A stretch of 64,000 nucleotides of DNA from Pseudonocardia autotrophica (GTDB lineage: Bacteria > Actinomycetota > Actinomycetes > Mycobacteriales > Pseudonocardiaceae). Positions 26,491 to 35,498 of the stretch are shown piece by piece. The stretch lies in the NCBI RefSeq assembly GCF_003945385.1, contig NZ_AP018920.1, positions 2,728,001 to 2,792,000 on the forward strand, given 5' to 3'. The first letter of the stretch is position 1. Each line of letters opens with the position of its first letter. The position numbers and the translations under genes were made by a program. The notes below the pieces were generated by a model. The model saw nothing but the letters and a program-made list of their open reading frames with translations, was not told the DNA's origin and made no database searches.

Positions 26491-29400
26491 GTCGATGCTC
26501 CTTCCCGGGGGAGGGCCCCGGCAGCGGTCCGGACGTGGTCGATGAGGTCCTCGACGGTGGTGCTGTCGGGGGCGAGTGCGGCGATCGGGAGACCGGCGGT
26601 GACGTGCGGTTCCAGCTCGTCGGCCAGCCGCATGGCCATCACCGAGTCGTAGCCGAGATCGCGCCCGAGCAGCGCGTCGCCGGGCACGGTGCCCGGGTCG
26701 TGCCCGCTGACCGTCCGGATGGCGGCCAGCACGGTGGAGACCAGCAGGTCCCCGGCACCGCCGTCGCCGTCGCCGGTGAGCGGATGCGCGACGGCGCCCG
26801 GTGACACCACACCGGGGCCGTCGGCGGCGATCTCGACGACCGGTGCCGGAGCGGATCCGGCTCCCTGCCTGGCCGGGGTGAACCAGAATCGGCTGCCGGT
26901 GTCGAACACGTGGCCGGGCAGCGGCCGCCGCACCCGCTCGGACGGCGCGAACACGCCGTCCCAGTCCGGGTCGGCGCCGTCGGTGTAGAGCCGGGCGGTG
27001 ATCTCGGCGATCTCCGCGCCGTCCGAGGACGGGCCGGTGCAGCAGGCGAGCACGGTGAGCTCCGGCGCGGTCCCCGCCTCCCGCAGCAGTGCGGTCAGGA
27101 CCGGACGCGGCCCCAGCTCCACGCTGTGCGTCGCGGCGTCCAGGTGCGCCGCCGCCTCGGCGAACCGGACGGTCCCGGTCAGCTGCGCCAGCCAGTGCTC
27201 CGGGCCGAGGACGGAGCCGGCCGGGTGCAGCTCACCGGTGACGGTCGAGGCGAGCGGTAGCTGCAGTGGCCGGGCCGGCAGCTCCTCGGCGACGGCGCGC
27301 AGTACGTCCGCCGCCGGGGCCATCAGCCCGGAGTGGAACGCGTGCGAGACCCTCAGCTCGGTGGCCTCCGTCCCGGCCCGGTCCAGCTCCGCGCGGGCCC
27401 GCTGCAGCGCCGCGGCGGACCCGGCGAGCACGCAGGCCCGCGGGCCGTTGTCCGCCGCGACGTCGAGGGTCTCGCCCTCGCGTGCACCGAGCGCGGGCCC
27501 GAGGACGGTGCGGACCGTGTCGATCGGGGCCCGGACGGCGAGCATCCCGCCGCCGCCGGGCAATGCCTGCATCGCGGCGCCGCGGACCCGGACCAGGCGC
27601 GCCGCCTCGGTCAGGGTGAGCGCGCCGGCCCGGGTGGCCGCGGCGATCTCGCCGACGCTGTGCCCGAGCACCAGTGCGGGCCGCAGCCCGAGCTCGTGCA
27701 GGGTCTGGGCCATCGCGTACTGGACCGCGAACAGCAGCGGCTGGGCCAGCCCGGTCCCGTCGATCGGCGGTGGATCGGCGCCGAGCAAGAGCTCGTCCGC
27801 GGTGCCGGTGATCGAGTCCGCTGCGTCGGTGGCCGGGCCCGCCGTGCCGGTGATCGAGTCCGCCGCGTCGGTGGCCGGGCCCGGCGTGCCGGTGAGCGGG
27901 CCGAGCGCGTCCGCGGCGTCGCGCAGGTGCCGCAGGTACGGGGGGCAGCGCCGGGCCAGCTCCCGGGTCATCCCGGCGTACTGGCTGCCCTGCCCGGTGA
28001 ACAGCAGCGCGGTGCGTGGGCGTCCGGCCGGGGCGACGGACTCCACGTCGGCGCACCGCCGGGCCAGCCGGTCGAGTGCGGCCGGAAGGCCCTCCGGGGT
28101 GGCTCCGACGGCGGCGCGGAACCGGTGCCCGGCCTTCACCCCGGTGCTGGTCCAGCCCAGCTGCCCGGACCGGCCGGGCGGTGCCGCGGCGACCGCTGTG
28201 GCGAGTGCCCGCACGTTGCGGGCCAGCCCGTCGGCGGTCGCCGATCCGGTCACCAGCACGGTGGCGTCGGTCCGGGACCCGCCGGGCAACCGGGTCCGGG
28301 GCGGCGCGGAGAGCACCAGATGGGCGTTGGTGCCGCCGAGCCCGAAGCTGCTGACACCGGCCCGCAGCGGACCGGCAGGCAGCCGGGTGGCACCGACGGC
28401 CGCGGTGAGGCCGTAGCGGGTGAGGTCGGCGTCCGGGCCGGTGGCCGCACCTGCGGTGGGCGGCAGCGTACGGCGCTCCAGGGCGAGACAGGTCTTGATC
28501 AGGCCGGCGATCCCGGCCGCGCCCTCCAGATGGCCGAGGTTCGCCTTGACCGAACCGAGGACGGCCGGTGCGGACCGGCCGGCGTGCAGGTCGCCGAGCG
28601 CGGAGAGCTCGATCAGGTCGCCCAGCCGGGTGCCGGTGCCGTGCCCTTCCAGGACGGCGATCCCGGCGGCTTCGGCACCCGCCCGCGCCAGCGCCGAGCG
28701 GATCACCGCGACCTGTGCGAACCGGTTGGGTGCGGTGAACCCGTTGCTGCGGCCGTCGGAGGCGACGGCCCCGCCGTCGATGACCGCGTACACCCGCTGG
28801 CCGTCGGCCTGCGCGTCGGCCAGCCTGCGCAGCACGACGACCCCGACGCCCTCACCGCGGCCGATCCCGTCCGCGGTGGGGGAGTAGGGCTTGCAGATCC
28901 CGTCCGGCGCGGCCAGCCCGGCCTGCGCGTAGAAGATCGACAGGCTGGGGGTGAGGATCAGGTTGACGCCCGCGGCGAGCGCGGTGTCGACCTCCCCGGC
29001 CCGCAACGCCGTGCACGCGAGGTGGGTCGCCACCAGCGACGAGGAGCACGCCGTGTCGACGGCCATGCTCGGGCCCCGCAGATCCAGGTGATACGAGATC
29101 CGGTTGGCCGCCATGCAGTAGCCGTTGCCGGTACCGCGGTGCGCGGTCATCCCGGCCGGGTCGGACAGGTGCACCGTCCCCCACTCGCTGGACATCATCC
29201 CGACGTGCACGCTGCACGCCGAACCGGCCAGCGAACGGGGTGCGGCCCCGGAGTCCTCGATCGCCCGCCACGCGCACTGCAGCAGCAGCCGTTGCTGGGG
29301 ATCCATCGCGCCGGCCTCGTTCGGCGAGAGCCCGAAGAAGCGGTGGTCGAACACGTCCGGATCGGACAGGAAACCGGCGGGGGTCCCGGCGCCGTCCGGC

Positions 29401-29552
29401 AACCCGTCCGGGGACCAGCGGTCGGTGGGGATCTCCGTCGCGGTGGTCGCGCCGTCGAGCAGGAGCTGCCAGAACTCCTCCGGATCGGCGGCACCCGGGA
29501 ACCGGCAGTCGATGCCGACGACCGCGATCGGCGCGCTGGGGGCCGTCGTCAT
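26487..29552 (-). CDS. Single-module type I polyketide synthase (KS-AT-ACP)
   Basis: A 1021-residue PKS. The KS domain spans about 1-420 with VDTACSSSL (C169), EGHGTGT (H304) and ANLGHLEG (H341). The AT domain spans about 510-830 with GQGSQ, GHSVGE (S632) and HAFH at 737-740, which in the family predicts malonyl-CoA. A C-terminal ACP has S970 in GYDSV. No KR, DH or ER domain is present, so one unreduced extension gives a beta-ketoacyl-ACP, just what the tetronate FabH-like enzyme needs. No loading or thioesterase domain is present either; the acyl starter likely comes from the upstream ACP. It overlaps both neighbours by 4 bp. Confidence 0.93.
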   Translation of the reverse strand: MTTAPSAPIAVVGIDCRFPGAADPEEFWQLLLDGATTATEIPTDRWSPDGLPDGAGTPAGFLSDPDVFDHRFFGLSPNEAGAMDPQQRLLLQCAWRAIEDSGAAPRSLAGSACSVHVGMMSSEWGTVHLSDPAGMTAHRGTGNGYCMAANRISYHLDLRGPSMAVDTACSSSLVATHLACTALRAGEVDTALAAGVNLILTPSLSIFYAQAGLAAPDGICKPYSPTADGIGRGEGVGVVVLRRLADAQADGQRVYAVIDGGAVASDGRSNGFTAPNRFAQVAVIRSALARAGAEAAGIAVLEGHGTGTRLGDLIELSALGDLHAGRSAPAVLGSVKANLGHLEGAAGIAGLIKTCLALERRTLPPTAGAATGPDADLTRYGLTAAVGATRLPAGPLRAGVSSFGLGGTNAHLVLSAPPRTRLPGGSRTDATVLVTGSATADGLARNVRALATAVAAAPPGRSGQLGWTSTGVKAGHRFRAAVGATPEGLPAALDRLARRCADVESVAPAGRPRTALLFTGQGSQYAGMTRELARRCPPYLRHLRDAADALGPLTGTPGPATDAADSITGTAGPATDAADSITGTADELLLGADPPPIDGTGLAQPLLFAVQYAMAQTLHELGLRPALVLGHSVGEIAAATRAGALTLTEAARLVRVRGAAMQALPGGGGMLAVRAPIDTVRTVLGPALGAREGETLDVAADNGPRACVLAGSAAALQRARAELDRAGTEATELRVSHAFHSGLMAPAADVLRAVAEELPARPLQLPLASTVTGELHPAGSVLGPEHWLAQLTGTVRFAEAAAHLDAATHSVELGPRPVLTALLREAGTAPELTVLACCTGPSSDGAEIAEITARLYTDGADPDWDGVFAPSERVRRPLPGHVFDTGSRFWFTPARQGAGSAPAPVVEIAADGPGVVSPGAVAHPLTGDGDGGAGDLLVSTVLAAIRTVSGHDPGTVPGDALLGRDLGYDSVMAMRLADELEPHVTAGLPIAALAPDSTTVEDLIDHVRTAAGALPREGAST
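27802..27885 (-). repeat. 42-bp tandem duplication inside the AT domain
   Basis: Two adjacent 42-bp copies (27802-27843 and 27844-27885) differ at only a couple of positions and add the peptide GPATDAADSITGTA twice in frame at about PKS residues 558-585. This lies between the GQGSQ and GHSVGE motifs, in a surface region of the AT domain. A weaker partial copy follows. Confidence 0.85.
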
Positions 29553-29848
29553 CCACCGGCCCCTTCCGTGACGATCCGCTCGTGCAGGTGGGTGGCCAGC
29601 GCACCGATGGTGGGGTGGTCCCAGGCCACGGTCGGCTCGGTCTCGATGCCCCAGCGCTCCTCGATGTCACCGCACAGCGTCAGTGCGTACACCGAGTCGA
29701 GGCCCAGCTCGGCCAGCGGGACGTCCTGGCCGATCTCGGCGGCCGGGACCTCGCGGTAGTCGGCGATGCAGCTCACCAGCCAGTCGGCGAGCGTCTCCGC
29801 GCCGGGGGCGTGCTGTGCGGAGTCGGTGGGGTGGGGCCGGGCGGTCAT
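29549..29848 (-). CDS. Acyl carrier protein for the fatty-acyl starter
   Basis: A 99-residue carrier protein with S52 in LGLDSVYALTLCGDIEE as the phosphopantetheine site. ATG 29848 is preceded by GGAGGA. It lies between the acyl-CoA-dehydrogenase-like genes and the PKS, and the fatty-acyl-AMP ligase is in the same operon. The natural reading is that the ligase loads a fatty acid here, the dehydrogenases act on the ACP-bound chain, and the chain passes to the PKS KS domain. Its stop overlaps the PKS start (ATGA). Confidence 0.88.
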   Translation of the reverse strand: MTARPHPTDSAQHAPGAETLADWLVSCIADYREVPAAEIGQDVPLAELGLDSVYALTLCGDIEERWGIETEPTVAWDHPTIGALATHLHERIVTEGAGG

Positions 29849-29872
29849 GGTGTTCCTCCGGTACGTCGGGCG

Positions 29873-31609
29873 TCAGGTCGGGCGTGCGACGGGGTCGGGA
29901 TCCAGGTCGAGGCTCAGCCCGGCCGCGGTCCGGGCCGCGGCACGCTCCAGCAGGACGTCGTCCTCCCGGGCCGGGGCGGGCCGGGCGGCCCGACCGTTCC
30001 GTTGGTCGAGGCGGCGCAGCACCGTGCTCAGCCATTCGGGGGTGCCCGCCTCGTCCCGCGGGCCGGCCGCGAGGTGGCGTCCGACGCAGGCCGCCGCGGC
30101 CAGCAGCCGGGCGTAGCGCCCGGCGAGCCCGAGTGCGTGGTGGTCGGCCTCGACCCCGCGGCGGGCCGGCGGGATCGTCGCGGCGCGCTCGCCGATCGAA
30201 CCGGCCTCGGCGGCCAGCGCCCGCAGCCGGTCGCGGACGTCGTCGTCGAGCCGTGCGTCCGCGGCGAGCGTCCCGGCTCGGGTGGTGAGGACCCCCAGCA
30301 GCGGGTCGGTCCGGCGGGCCAGGATCCGTAGCCTGCCCGGGTCGAGCTCGGGCAGCGGGGCATCGCCGAACACCTCGGGTGCCGGTGGCTCGGGTGCCGG
30401 GCGCAGGCCGGGCAGCTGACCGAGGACGGTGAGCGCGCAGCTGGTCCCGCCGGCATGGCCGATCGACACCCCGCCGATGTCGCGCAGATGCTTGCCGACG
30501 ATCGCGAACTCGCCCTCGCGCAGGTAGCTGCGGGCTCCCAGTACCACCGAGAGATCGACCAGCGCGCGCTCGACCAGTAGCGGGACCAGGTACTTGGTGG
30601 CGGCGGCGTACCGGGCGCCGCCACCGGGGTGCAGGTGCAGCGCGCGGGCCGCGGTCGTCGCGGTGACCTGTGCGAGGTGCAGATCGGCGTAGGCACCTGC
30701 GAGCAGCGACCGGGCGTGCGGGAGGTCGGCCACCGTCCGCCCGTAGAGCCGCCGCCCCTCGGCGAACCGGAGCACCGCGTCCAGCGCGGCCTCCAGCAGC
30801 GAGGTCGAGGCCCCCGCGGTGACACACCGGCTGACCTGGAAGGCGGCCAGCGCGATCGGCACCCCGAGCCCGGGCTCGCCGATCGTCGCCGCCGCCGGGG
30901 CAGGGCATCCGGCGAACCGGAAACCGGCCAGCGTGCAGCCGGTGAGCCCGACGGTCCGGAAACGCGGCAGCCGGGAGAACCGGTCGGCGGGGAGCCGGTC
31001 GAGGTCGTCGAGCAGCAGCAGCGTGTGGGCCCGGTCGACGCCGGGGCCGGTCCGGGCGAGCAGCACCGCCGCCGGGGCGCTCGCGGCGTTGTTCACGACC
31101 TGCTTCACGCCGTCGACCAGCCAGCCGTGCGGGGTGGAGCGGGCGGCCAGCTCGTTCGCCGAGAGATCGTTGCCGTGCGCGAGCTCGTGGAACGCGACCG
31201 ACACCGGCCGGCCGGCGAGCAGCTGTCCTGCCAACCGGTGGCGCTGGCCGGGATCGCCTGCCGTCCAGACCGGTAGTGCCGCCATCAGCGAGGTCAGGCC
31301 GTGGCCCAGCCCCAATCCGGCGTCCCGCCGGAAGACCGGGCGGAACCGGCGGACCAGCTCGTCGACGGCGGTGAGCCGGCCACCCAGCGATGCCGGGACG
31401 AACTCGGCGCCGGCGCCCCACTCGTCGAGCACCCGGGTGGCGGCCCGCGGAACCGTTCCAGCATCGTCCGCCTCCAGCACGGCGCGGTAGCCGGTCGGGC
31501 TGTGCTCGTCGAACGGGTCGCCGAACAGCGTCTCCAGCTCGTCCGGCGCGGCCCGGTCCGGGGTCGTGGCGGTGGGGACGGTGGCGGGGACGGCGGTGGA
31601 GGCGTTCAC
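29873..31609 (-). CDS. Long acyl-CoA-dehydrogenase-like flavoprotein (second of two)
   Basis: A 578-residue protein of the acyl-CoA dehydrogenase fold. SVAFHELAHGNDL matches the FAD/substrate segment of the family, DGVKQVVNNAASA the following beta domain, and EGRRLYGRTVADLPHARS the C-terminal helical domain. It is far longer than the usual 380 residues, with a C-terminal extension of about 150. Similar long enzymes occur in pairs with fatty-acyl-AMP ligases in ramoplanin/enduracidin-type lipid-tail genes, where they desaturate ACP-bound chains. GTG 31609 overlaps its partner's stop. It diverges clearly from the first copy, so the two are not a recent duplication. Confidence 0.8.
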   Translation of the reverse strand: MNASTAVPATVPTATTPDRAAPDELETLFGDPFDEHSPTGYRAVLEADDAGTVPRAATRVLDEWGAGAEFVPASLGGRLTAVDELVRRFRPVFRRDAGLGLGHGLTSLMAALPVWTAGDPGQRHRLAGQLLAGRPVSVAFHELAHGNDLSANELAARSTPHGWLVDGVKQVVNNAASAPAAVLLARTGPGVDRAHTLLLLDDLDRLPADRFSRLPRFRTVGLTGCTLAGFRFAGCPAPAAATIGEPGLGVPIALAAFQVSRCVTAGASTSLLEAALDAVLRFAEGRRLYGRTVADLPHARSLLAGAYADLHLAQVTATTAARALHLHPGGGARYAAATKYLVPLLVERALVDLSVVLGARSYLREGEFAIVGKHLRDIGGVSIGHAGGTSCALTVLGQLPGLRPAPEPPAPEVFGDAPLPELDPGRLRILARRTDPLLGVLTTRAGTLAADARLDDDVRDRLRALAAEAGSIGERAATIPPARRGVEADHHALGLAGRYARLLAAAACVGRHLAAGPRDEAGTPEWLSTVLRRLDQRNGRAARPAPAREDDVLLERAAARTAAGLSLDLDPDPVARPT

Positions 31610-33423
31610 GCCGCACCTGCCAGCCGGGCCGGGAACAGCGAGGTCAGCCGGCCGGTGCGGACCTGCTCGCGCAGCGCCGCGAGCAGGGTGGCGTAGGCGC
31701 GGTCGAGTGCCGGCTCGTCGGCCTCGCCGCTGCCGTCCCCGCTGCCGGTGGTGGCGCCATCGGCTGATGGTCCGTCGTCGACACCGGCCGCGGCGCGGTC
31801 CAGTGCGGCGAGCAGCCAGCTGCCGTCCCGCCAGGGGAGTACACCCGCGCCGCAGACGTTCTCCCTGCTGTCCAGCCAGAGGACGGTCGCGGCGGCGCCG
31901 GCGAGGGTCCTGGCGAGCCGGTCGGCGAGTACGAACGCCTCGGCCGGGATCTCGGGTGGGCTGACCGGCAGCCGCATCTGCTCCACCAGCGGCCCGGCCC
32001 GGTCGGCGAGCCGCCGGACCGCCCGTGCGACGGCGTCGAGATCCGGCTCGGCGTCGGCCAGCACCGCCACCCGATCGGCCGCCTCGTCCAGCCCGTGCAG
32101 CAGGCTCACCCCGGCGACCGCGACCAGCCGCAACCGGCCCAGATCGACCGGGGGCAGCGGCCGGACGAGATCGCCCGCCGCCTGCAGGCCCTCGGTGGTG
32201 CCGGCCACCCTCCGATGTGCCCGCACCAGCGCCGGGAACTGGCTGACCAGGGAATTCAGGTTGACCACGGTGTTGCCGTCGAACAGCGCCACGATGCGGT
32301 GGTCCCGCTCGATCTTCTGGAACTCGCCGGCGCCGGTGTCGCCGCCGTCGCCGGTCGGATCGTCCGCGGCCACGTCGCGCAGCCAGGCACGCGCGCCGAG
32401 CAACCGGCGCAGCCGGGCCAGCATGTCCTCGGTCTGCACCGGGACGAGGTATTTCACGGCGGCCGACAGCACGCTCATCTCGCCCGGCAGCGCCTGGATG
32501 CTGCGGGTCACGACGGTGGCGAACGCCTCGGCGAGCAGATGATCGGCATAGCACTCGGCGAGCGTCCGGCCGGCCGCAGGCAGGTCGATCAGCAGCCTGC
32601 CGTGCAGCACCCGGACCTCGGCGAACCCGACGGCCCGGCGCAGTGCGTGATCGGCGGCGCCGAGTGAGAGGCCGGCGCACAGGGTCCGGGTCAGCTGCAG
32701 TGACTTGAGGACGGTCTCCAGGCCGTGGCCGGCCGGGCCGACCCGATCCTGCTCCGGATCGACGACGGTGCCGCGCAACCGGAAGCCGCTGATGTCCGCG
32801 CCCCGGATACCGATCGTCCGGACCTTCGGGAGCGGTTCCAGCGACCCGGCCTGGATCCGGCGCTTGTCGACGATGTAGAGGCTGAAGCCGCGCGGCCCGC
32901 CGTCCGGGTCGGTCCGGGCCAGCACACAGATGATGTCCCCGCGGGTGGCGTTGTTGATCAGCCACTTCTCGCCGTCGAGGCGGATGCCGTCGGGGACCGG
33001 GGATCCGACGAGCTCGCCGCCGACCAGGTCGCTGCCGTGTGCCCGTTCGGTCAGCCCCCAGGCCACGGCCCGCCCGTCGGCGACGTCGCCGGCGATCCGC
33101 CCGGCCTGCCGGTCGTCGCCGGCGACCCAGACGCACACCGCACCCAGGAAGGTCTTGCCGTGCGCGATCGCCACGGTCAGGTCGCGTCCGGCGACGGCCC
33201 GGATCAGTGCGGCCGCCGACTCGTAGTCGTGCAGCCTGCCGCCGTACTCGGCGGGGATGTAGTGCAGGTGCAGGCCGAAGGACGTCAGGTCGTCGACGGC
33301 GCCGGCGGGGAACGTCTCGTCGTCGTCGAGCCGGGCCCGCTCGGCGGCCGCGCCGGGCCGGCCGAGGTGATCCTCCAGCGCTTCCAGCGCGAGCATCGGG
33401 GGATGGCGGAACACCGCGCTCAC
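31606..33423 (-). CDS. Long acyl-CoA-dehydrogenase-like flavoprotein (first of two)
   Basis: A 605-residue acyl-CoA dehydrogenase homologue. AWGLTERAHGSDLVGGEL is the FAD-binding TER/S-x-GSD segment, LDGEKWLINNATRGD the beta-domain motif, and AAVKYLVPVQTEDML with FDGNTVVNLNSL the C-terminal helical domain. It oxidises an acyl chain, most likely to the 2,3-enoyl level. GTG 33423 overlaps the fatty-acyl-AMP ligase stop. Together with its neighbour it could produce a diene, as proposed for paired dehydrogenases in lipodepsipeptide clusters; a dimeric enzyme from two unlike subunits is also possible. Confidence 0.82.
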   Translation of the reverse strand: MSAVFRHPPMLALEALEDHLGRPGAAAERARLDDDETFPAGAVDDLTSFGLHLHYIPAEYGGRLHDYESAAALIRAVAGRDLTVAIAHGKTFLGAVCVWVAGDDRQAGRIAGDVADGRAVAWGLTERAHGSDLVGGELVGSPVPDGIRLDGEKWLINNATRGDIICVLARTDPDGGPRGFSLYIVDKRRIQAGSLEPLPKVRTIGIRGADISGFRLRGTVVDPEQDRVGPAGHGLETVLKSLQLTRTLCAGLSLGAADHALRRAVGFAEVRVLHGRLLIDLPAAGRTLAECYADHLLAEAFATVVTRSIQALPGEMSVLSAAVKYLVPVQTEDMLARLRRLLGARAWLRDVAADDPTGDGGDTGAGEFQKIERDHRIVALFDGNTVVNLNSLVSQFPALVRAHRRVAGTTEGLQAAGDLVRPLPPVDLGRLRLVAVAGVSLLHGLDEAADRVAVLADAEPDLDAVARAVRRLADRAGPLVEQMRLPVSPPEIPAEAFVLADRLARTLAGAAATVLWLDSRENVCGAGVLPWRDGSWLLAALDRAAAGVDDGPSADGATTGSGDGSGEADEPALDRAYATLLAALREQVRTGRLTSLFPARLAGAA

Positions 33424-35168
33424 CGGTCCCCGGCCCGGGCGAGCACCCGGAGTTCGCCGCGCAGGAACGATGTCCGCATCTGGCCGCGGCGGACCTTCCC
33501 GCTGGTCGTGCGGGCGACCGTGCCGCTCGGGACGAGGACGATCTCGCCCAGGTGCACCTCGTGCTCCAGCCACACCCGCTGCCGGACGGCGCCGACGAGC
33601 TCGGCTGCCGCGATCCGCTGCAGATCGGCGGGCCGCACCTCCTGCACCGCGACGGCCCGCTCGGCGGCATCACCGTTCGGCACGGAGAACACCGCGGTCA
33701 TGCCGCCCGACACCGTCGAGTGTGCCTCGCGGACGGTGCGTTCGAGGTCCTGCGGGTAGAGGTTGCGGCCGTTGAGGACGAGCATCTCCTTGATCCGCCC
33801 GGTGACGAACAGCTCCCCGTCGACCAGCGCCCCGAGATCGCCGCTGCGCAGGTGGGTCGCGGTGCTGTAGTCGCCGGCGAGCCGCGCGCCGAAGGTGGCG
33901 TCGGTCGCCTCCGGACGGCCCCAGTACCCGTCGGCGAGGCTCGCACCGGCGATCCAGATCTCGCCGATCCGGCCGTCCGGGAGCTCCTCGCAGGTGTCCG
34001 GGTCGACGATCCGCACCGCCATGTCGAACGGGCGTCCGCTGGACACCAGTCGGCGGCTCGGCCGCTCGTGGCGGGCCGGGGCGATCCGGTGCTCCTCCAG
34101 CGCGGCGGCGTCGACGGTGCGGTCGACCATCCCGGTGCCCTGCGGTGCGGCGCTGACCAGCAGCGTCGTCTCGGCCATCCCGTAGCAGGGGACCAGCGTC
34201 TCCGGGCGGAGACCGGCCGGGGCGAAGCGGGCGAGGAACCGGGTGAGGGTGCCGGCGTGGATCGGCTCGGATCCGTTGAGGACCGAGCGGATCGCGCCGA
34301 GATCGAGCGCGGCGATCTGCTCGGCGGTGGCCCGCCGGGTGACGAGGTCGTAGGCGAAGTCCGGGCCGACCAGGACGGTGGCCCGGTACTCGGCGGCCAT
34401 CGCGAGCCAGCGGTGCGGGCGCTTCAGGAACGACGTAGGCGACATCAGGACGACCGAACCGCCGTGGTGCAGGGCGGCCAGCAGCTGTCCGACCAGGCCC
34501 ATGTCGTGGTAGTGCGGGATCCAGCCGACGACCCGGACGTCGGACCCGGTGAGATCGAGGGCCCGTCCGATCTGGTGCAGGTTGTGGGCGAGCGCCCGGT
34601 GGCTCACCACGACGCCCTTGGGCTCGCTGGTCGAGCCCGAGGTGTACTGGACGAAGGCGGTCCGCTCCGGGCTGTCGAGCACGAGCTCCGAGTCCGGGGG
34701 CTCCGGGCCGTCCAGATCGGCTTCGGTCAGGCACCGCACCCGGCCGTCCGGATCAGCCGCGGCGAGCCAGTCGTGGACGCCCTTGGCCGCGGTAGCGGTC
34801 AGCACACAGCTGATCCCGGCATCGGCGACGATTCCGGTCAGCCGTTGCACACCGCGTCCGGAACTGTCCGGTGGCGGCGCGGGCACGGCCGCGACGCCGG
34901 CATGCAGACAGGCGAGCATCGCCACGACGAACTCAGGGCCGGCCGGGTGCAGCAGAAGCACCCGTTCGCCGCGCAGACCAGCGGCGACGAGTCCGCCCGC
35001 CATCCGCCGGACCCGTTCGCCGAGCTCCTTGTAGCTCAGTTCCGGGCCGCGTCCGCCGGGGCCCGGAGAATCGTCGAAATTCTCCAGCAGAACGACTGCG
35101 GATTGGTCGGCACGTTCGCTCGTCCAGCGTTGGAATGAAGAAATGAAATCCGGCTGCAGGTCCGCCAT
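33420..35168 (-). CDS. Fatty-acyl-AMP ligase (FAAL)
   Basis: A 582-residue adenylating enzyme. The ATP loop is VQYTSGSTSEPKGVVV (about 172-188), followed by GWIPHYHDMGLVGQLLA, which is diagnostic of FadD32-like FAALs that pass acyl-adenylates to carrier proteins rather than CoA. LVPCYGMAETTLLV and the C-terminal VTGRIKEMLVLNGRNLYPQD motif follow. ATG 35168 has GAGAGGGG upstream. It is the first gene of the 17-kb operon, with SARP-type repeats and a TACATT -10 ahead of it. It probably supplies the lipid starter to the ACP at 29549. Confidence 0.93.
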   Translation of the reverse strand: MADLQPDFISSFQRWTSERADQSAVVLLENFDDSPGPGGRGPELSYKELGERVRRMAGGLVAAGLRGERVLLLHPAGPEFVVAMLACLHAGVAAVPAPPPDSSGRGVQRLTGIVADAGISCVLTATAAKGVHDWLAAADPDGRVRCLTEADLDGPEPPDSELVLDSPERTAFVQYTSGSTSEPKGVVVSHRALAHNLHQIGRALDLTGSDVRVVGWIPHYHDMGLVGQLLAALHHGGSVVLMSPTSFLKRPHRWLAMAAEYRATVLVGPDFAYDLVTRRATAEQIAALDLGAIRSVLNGSEPIHAGTLTRFLARFAPAGLRPETLVPCYGMAETTLLVSAAPQGTGMVDRTVDAAALEEHRIAPARHERPSRRLVSSGRPFDMAVRIVDPDTCEELPDGRIGEIWIAGASLADGYWGRPEATDATFGARLAGDYSTATHLRSGDLGALVDGELFVTGRIKEMLVLNGRNLYPQDLERTVREAHSTVSGGMTAVFSVPNGDAAERAVAVQEVRPADLQRIAAAELVGAVRQRVWLEHEVHLGEIVLVPSGTVARTTSGKVRRGQMRTSFLRGELRVLARAGDR

Positions 35169-35498
35169 CGCGATCCACCCCTCTCTGTCGGATCGGAATG
35201 TAGGAGGCCGCGCTTCACTCACCGTGGCGTCCGCCTTAGGTGTCGCTTGCGCCGGTGGGGATGCCATTTAAGGTGCTGTTGATGATGATCTGGGTCACAT
35301 TCCGGGCGGCCCTCGGCAATTCGATCAATTCCGGATCGCGGCGACCGGACGGTGGGGGAGGGGCATGTGAACACATGGCGAACAGGTCCCTCCGACGAGT
35401 GGGATCAAGGTCCTTTCGTGGCACCATCGATCACCGTCGGTGATGGTCCGGGAATTGTAGGGCCGATCACAGTGGCAAAAGGGGAGGGTGACTCGTCA
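35169..35498. promoter_or_regulatory. Divergent regulatory region between FAAL operon and SARP gene
   Basis: 330 bp without a gene. The left part holds the SARP-type repeats and -10 of the FAAL operon. The middle (about 35265-35350) is the most AT-rich stretch of the cluster (for example CCATTTAAGG and TTGATGATGATC) and is the likely promoter region of the SARP gene. The right part runs to an RBS, GGGGAGGG, before ATG 35499. A GTG at 35472 could be an alternative SARP start. Confidence 0.6.
35197..35251 (-). promoter_or_regulatory. SARP-type repeats with -10 hexamer for the FAAL operon (site 3)
   Basis: Heptamer positions at an 11-bp period on the plus strand: GCTTCAC (35212), CGTGGCG (35223, weak), CCTTAGG (35234), GCTTGCG (35245). 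On the minus strand a good -10 hexamer, TACATT (35197-35202), lies 9 bp beyond the last repeat. That is close to the 8-bp spacing known for SARP activators, which replace a -35 box. Confidence 0.65.

Noticed and set aside
26487..29552. Modular PKS for a spirotetronate macrolide
   Set aside because: Only one module without reductive domains is present and no other PKS gene is in the window, so a simple acyl tetronate is a better fit.
27333..29759. Long open frame of about 800 codons on the plus strand opposite the PKS
   Set aside because: It is antisense to a clear KS-AT-ACP gene, its translation is Gly/Arg/Ala-rich low complexity with no domain, and such mirror frames are common in GC-rich DNA.
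31610..33673. A single 1266-codon frame joining the two ACAD-like proteins on the minus strand
   Set aside because: The upstream half is in a different frame from the first ACAD gene and reads as low-complexity Arg/Gly sequence; the true genes are two, joined by a GTGA overlap.
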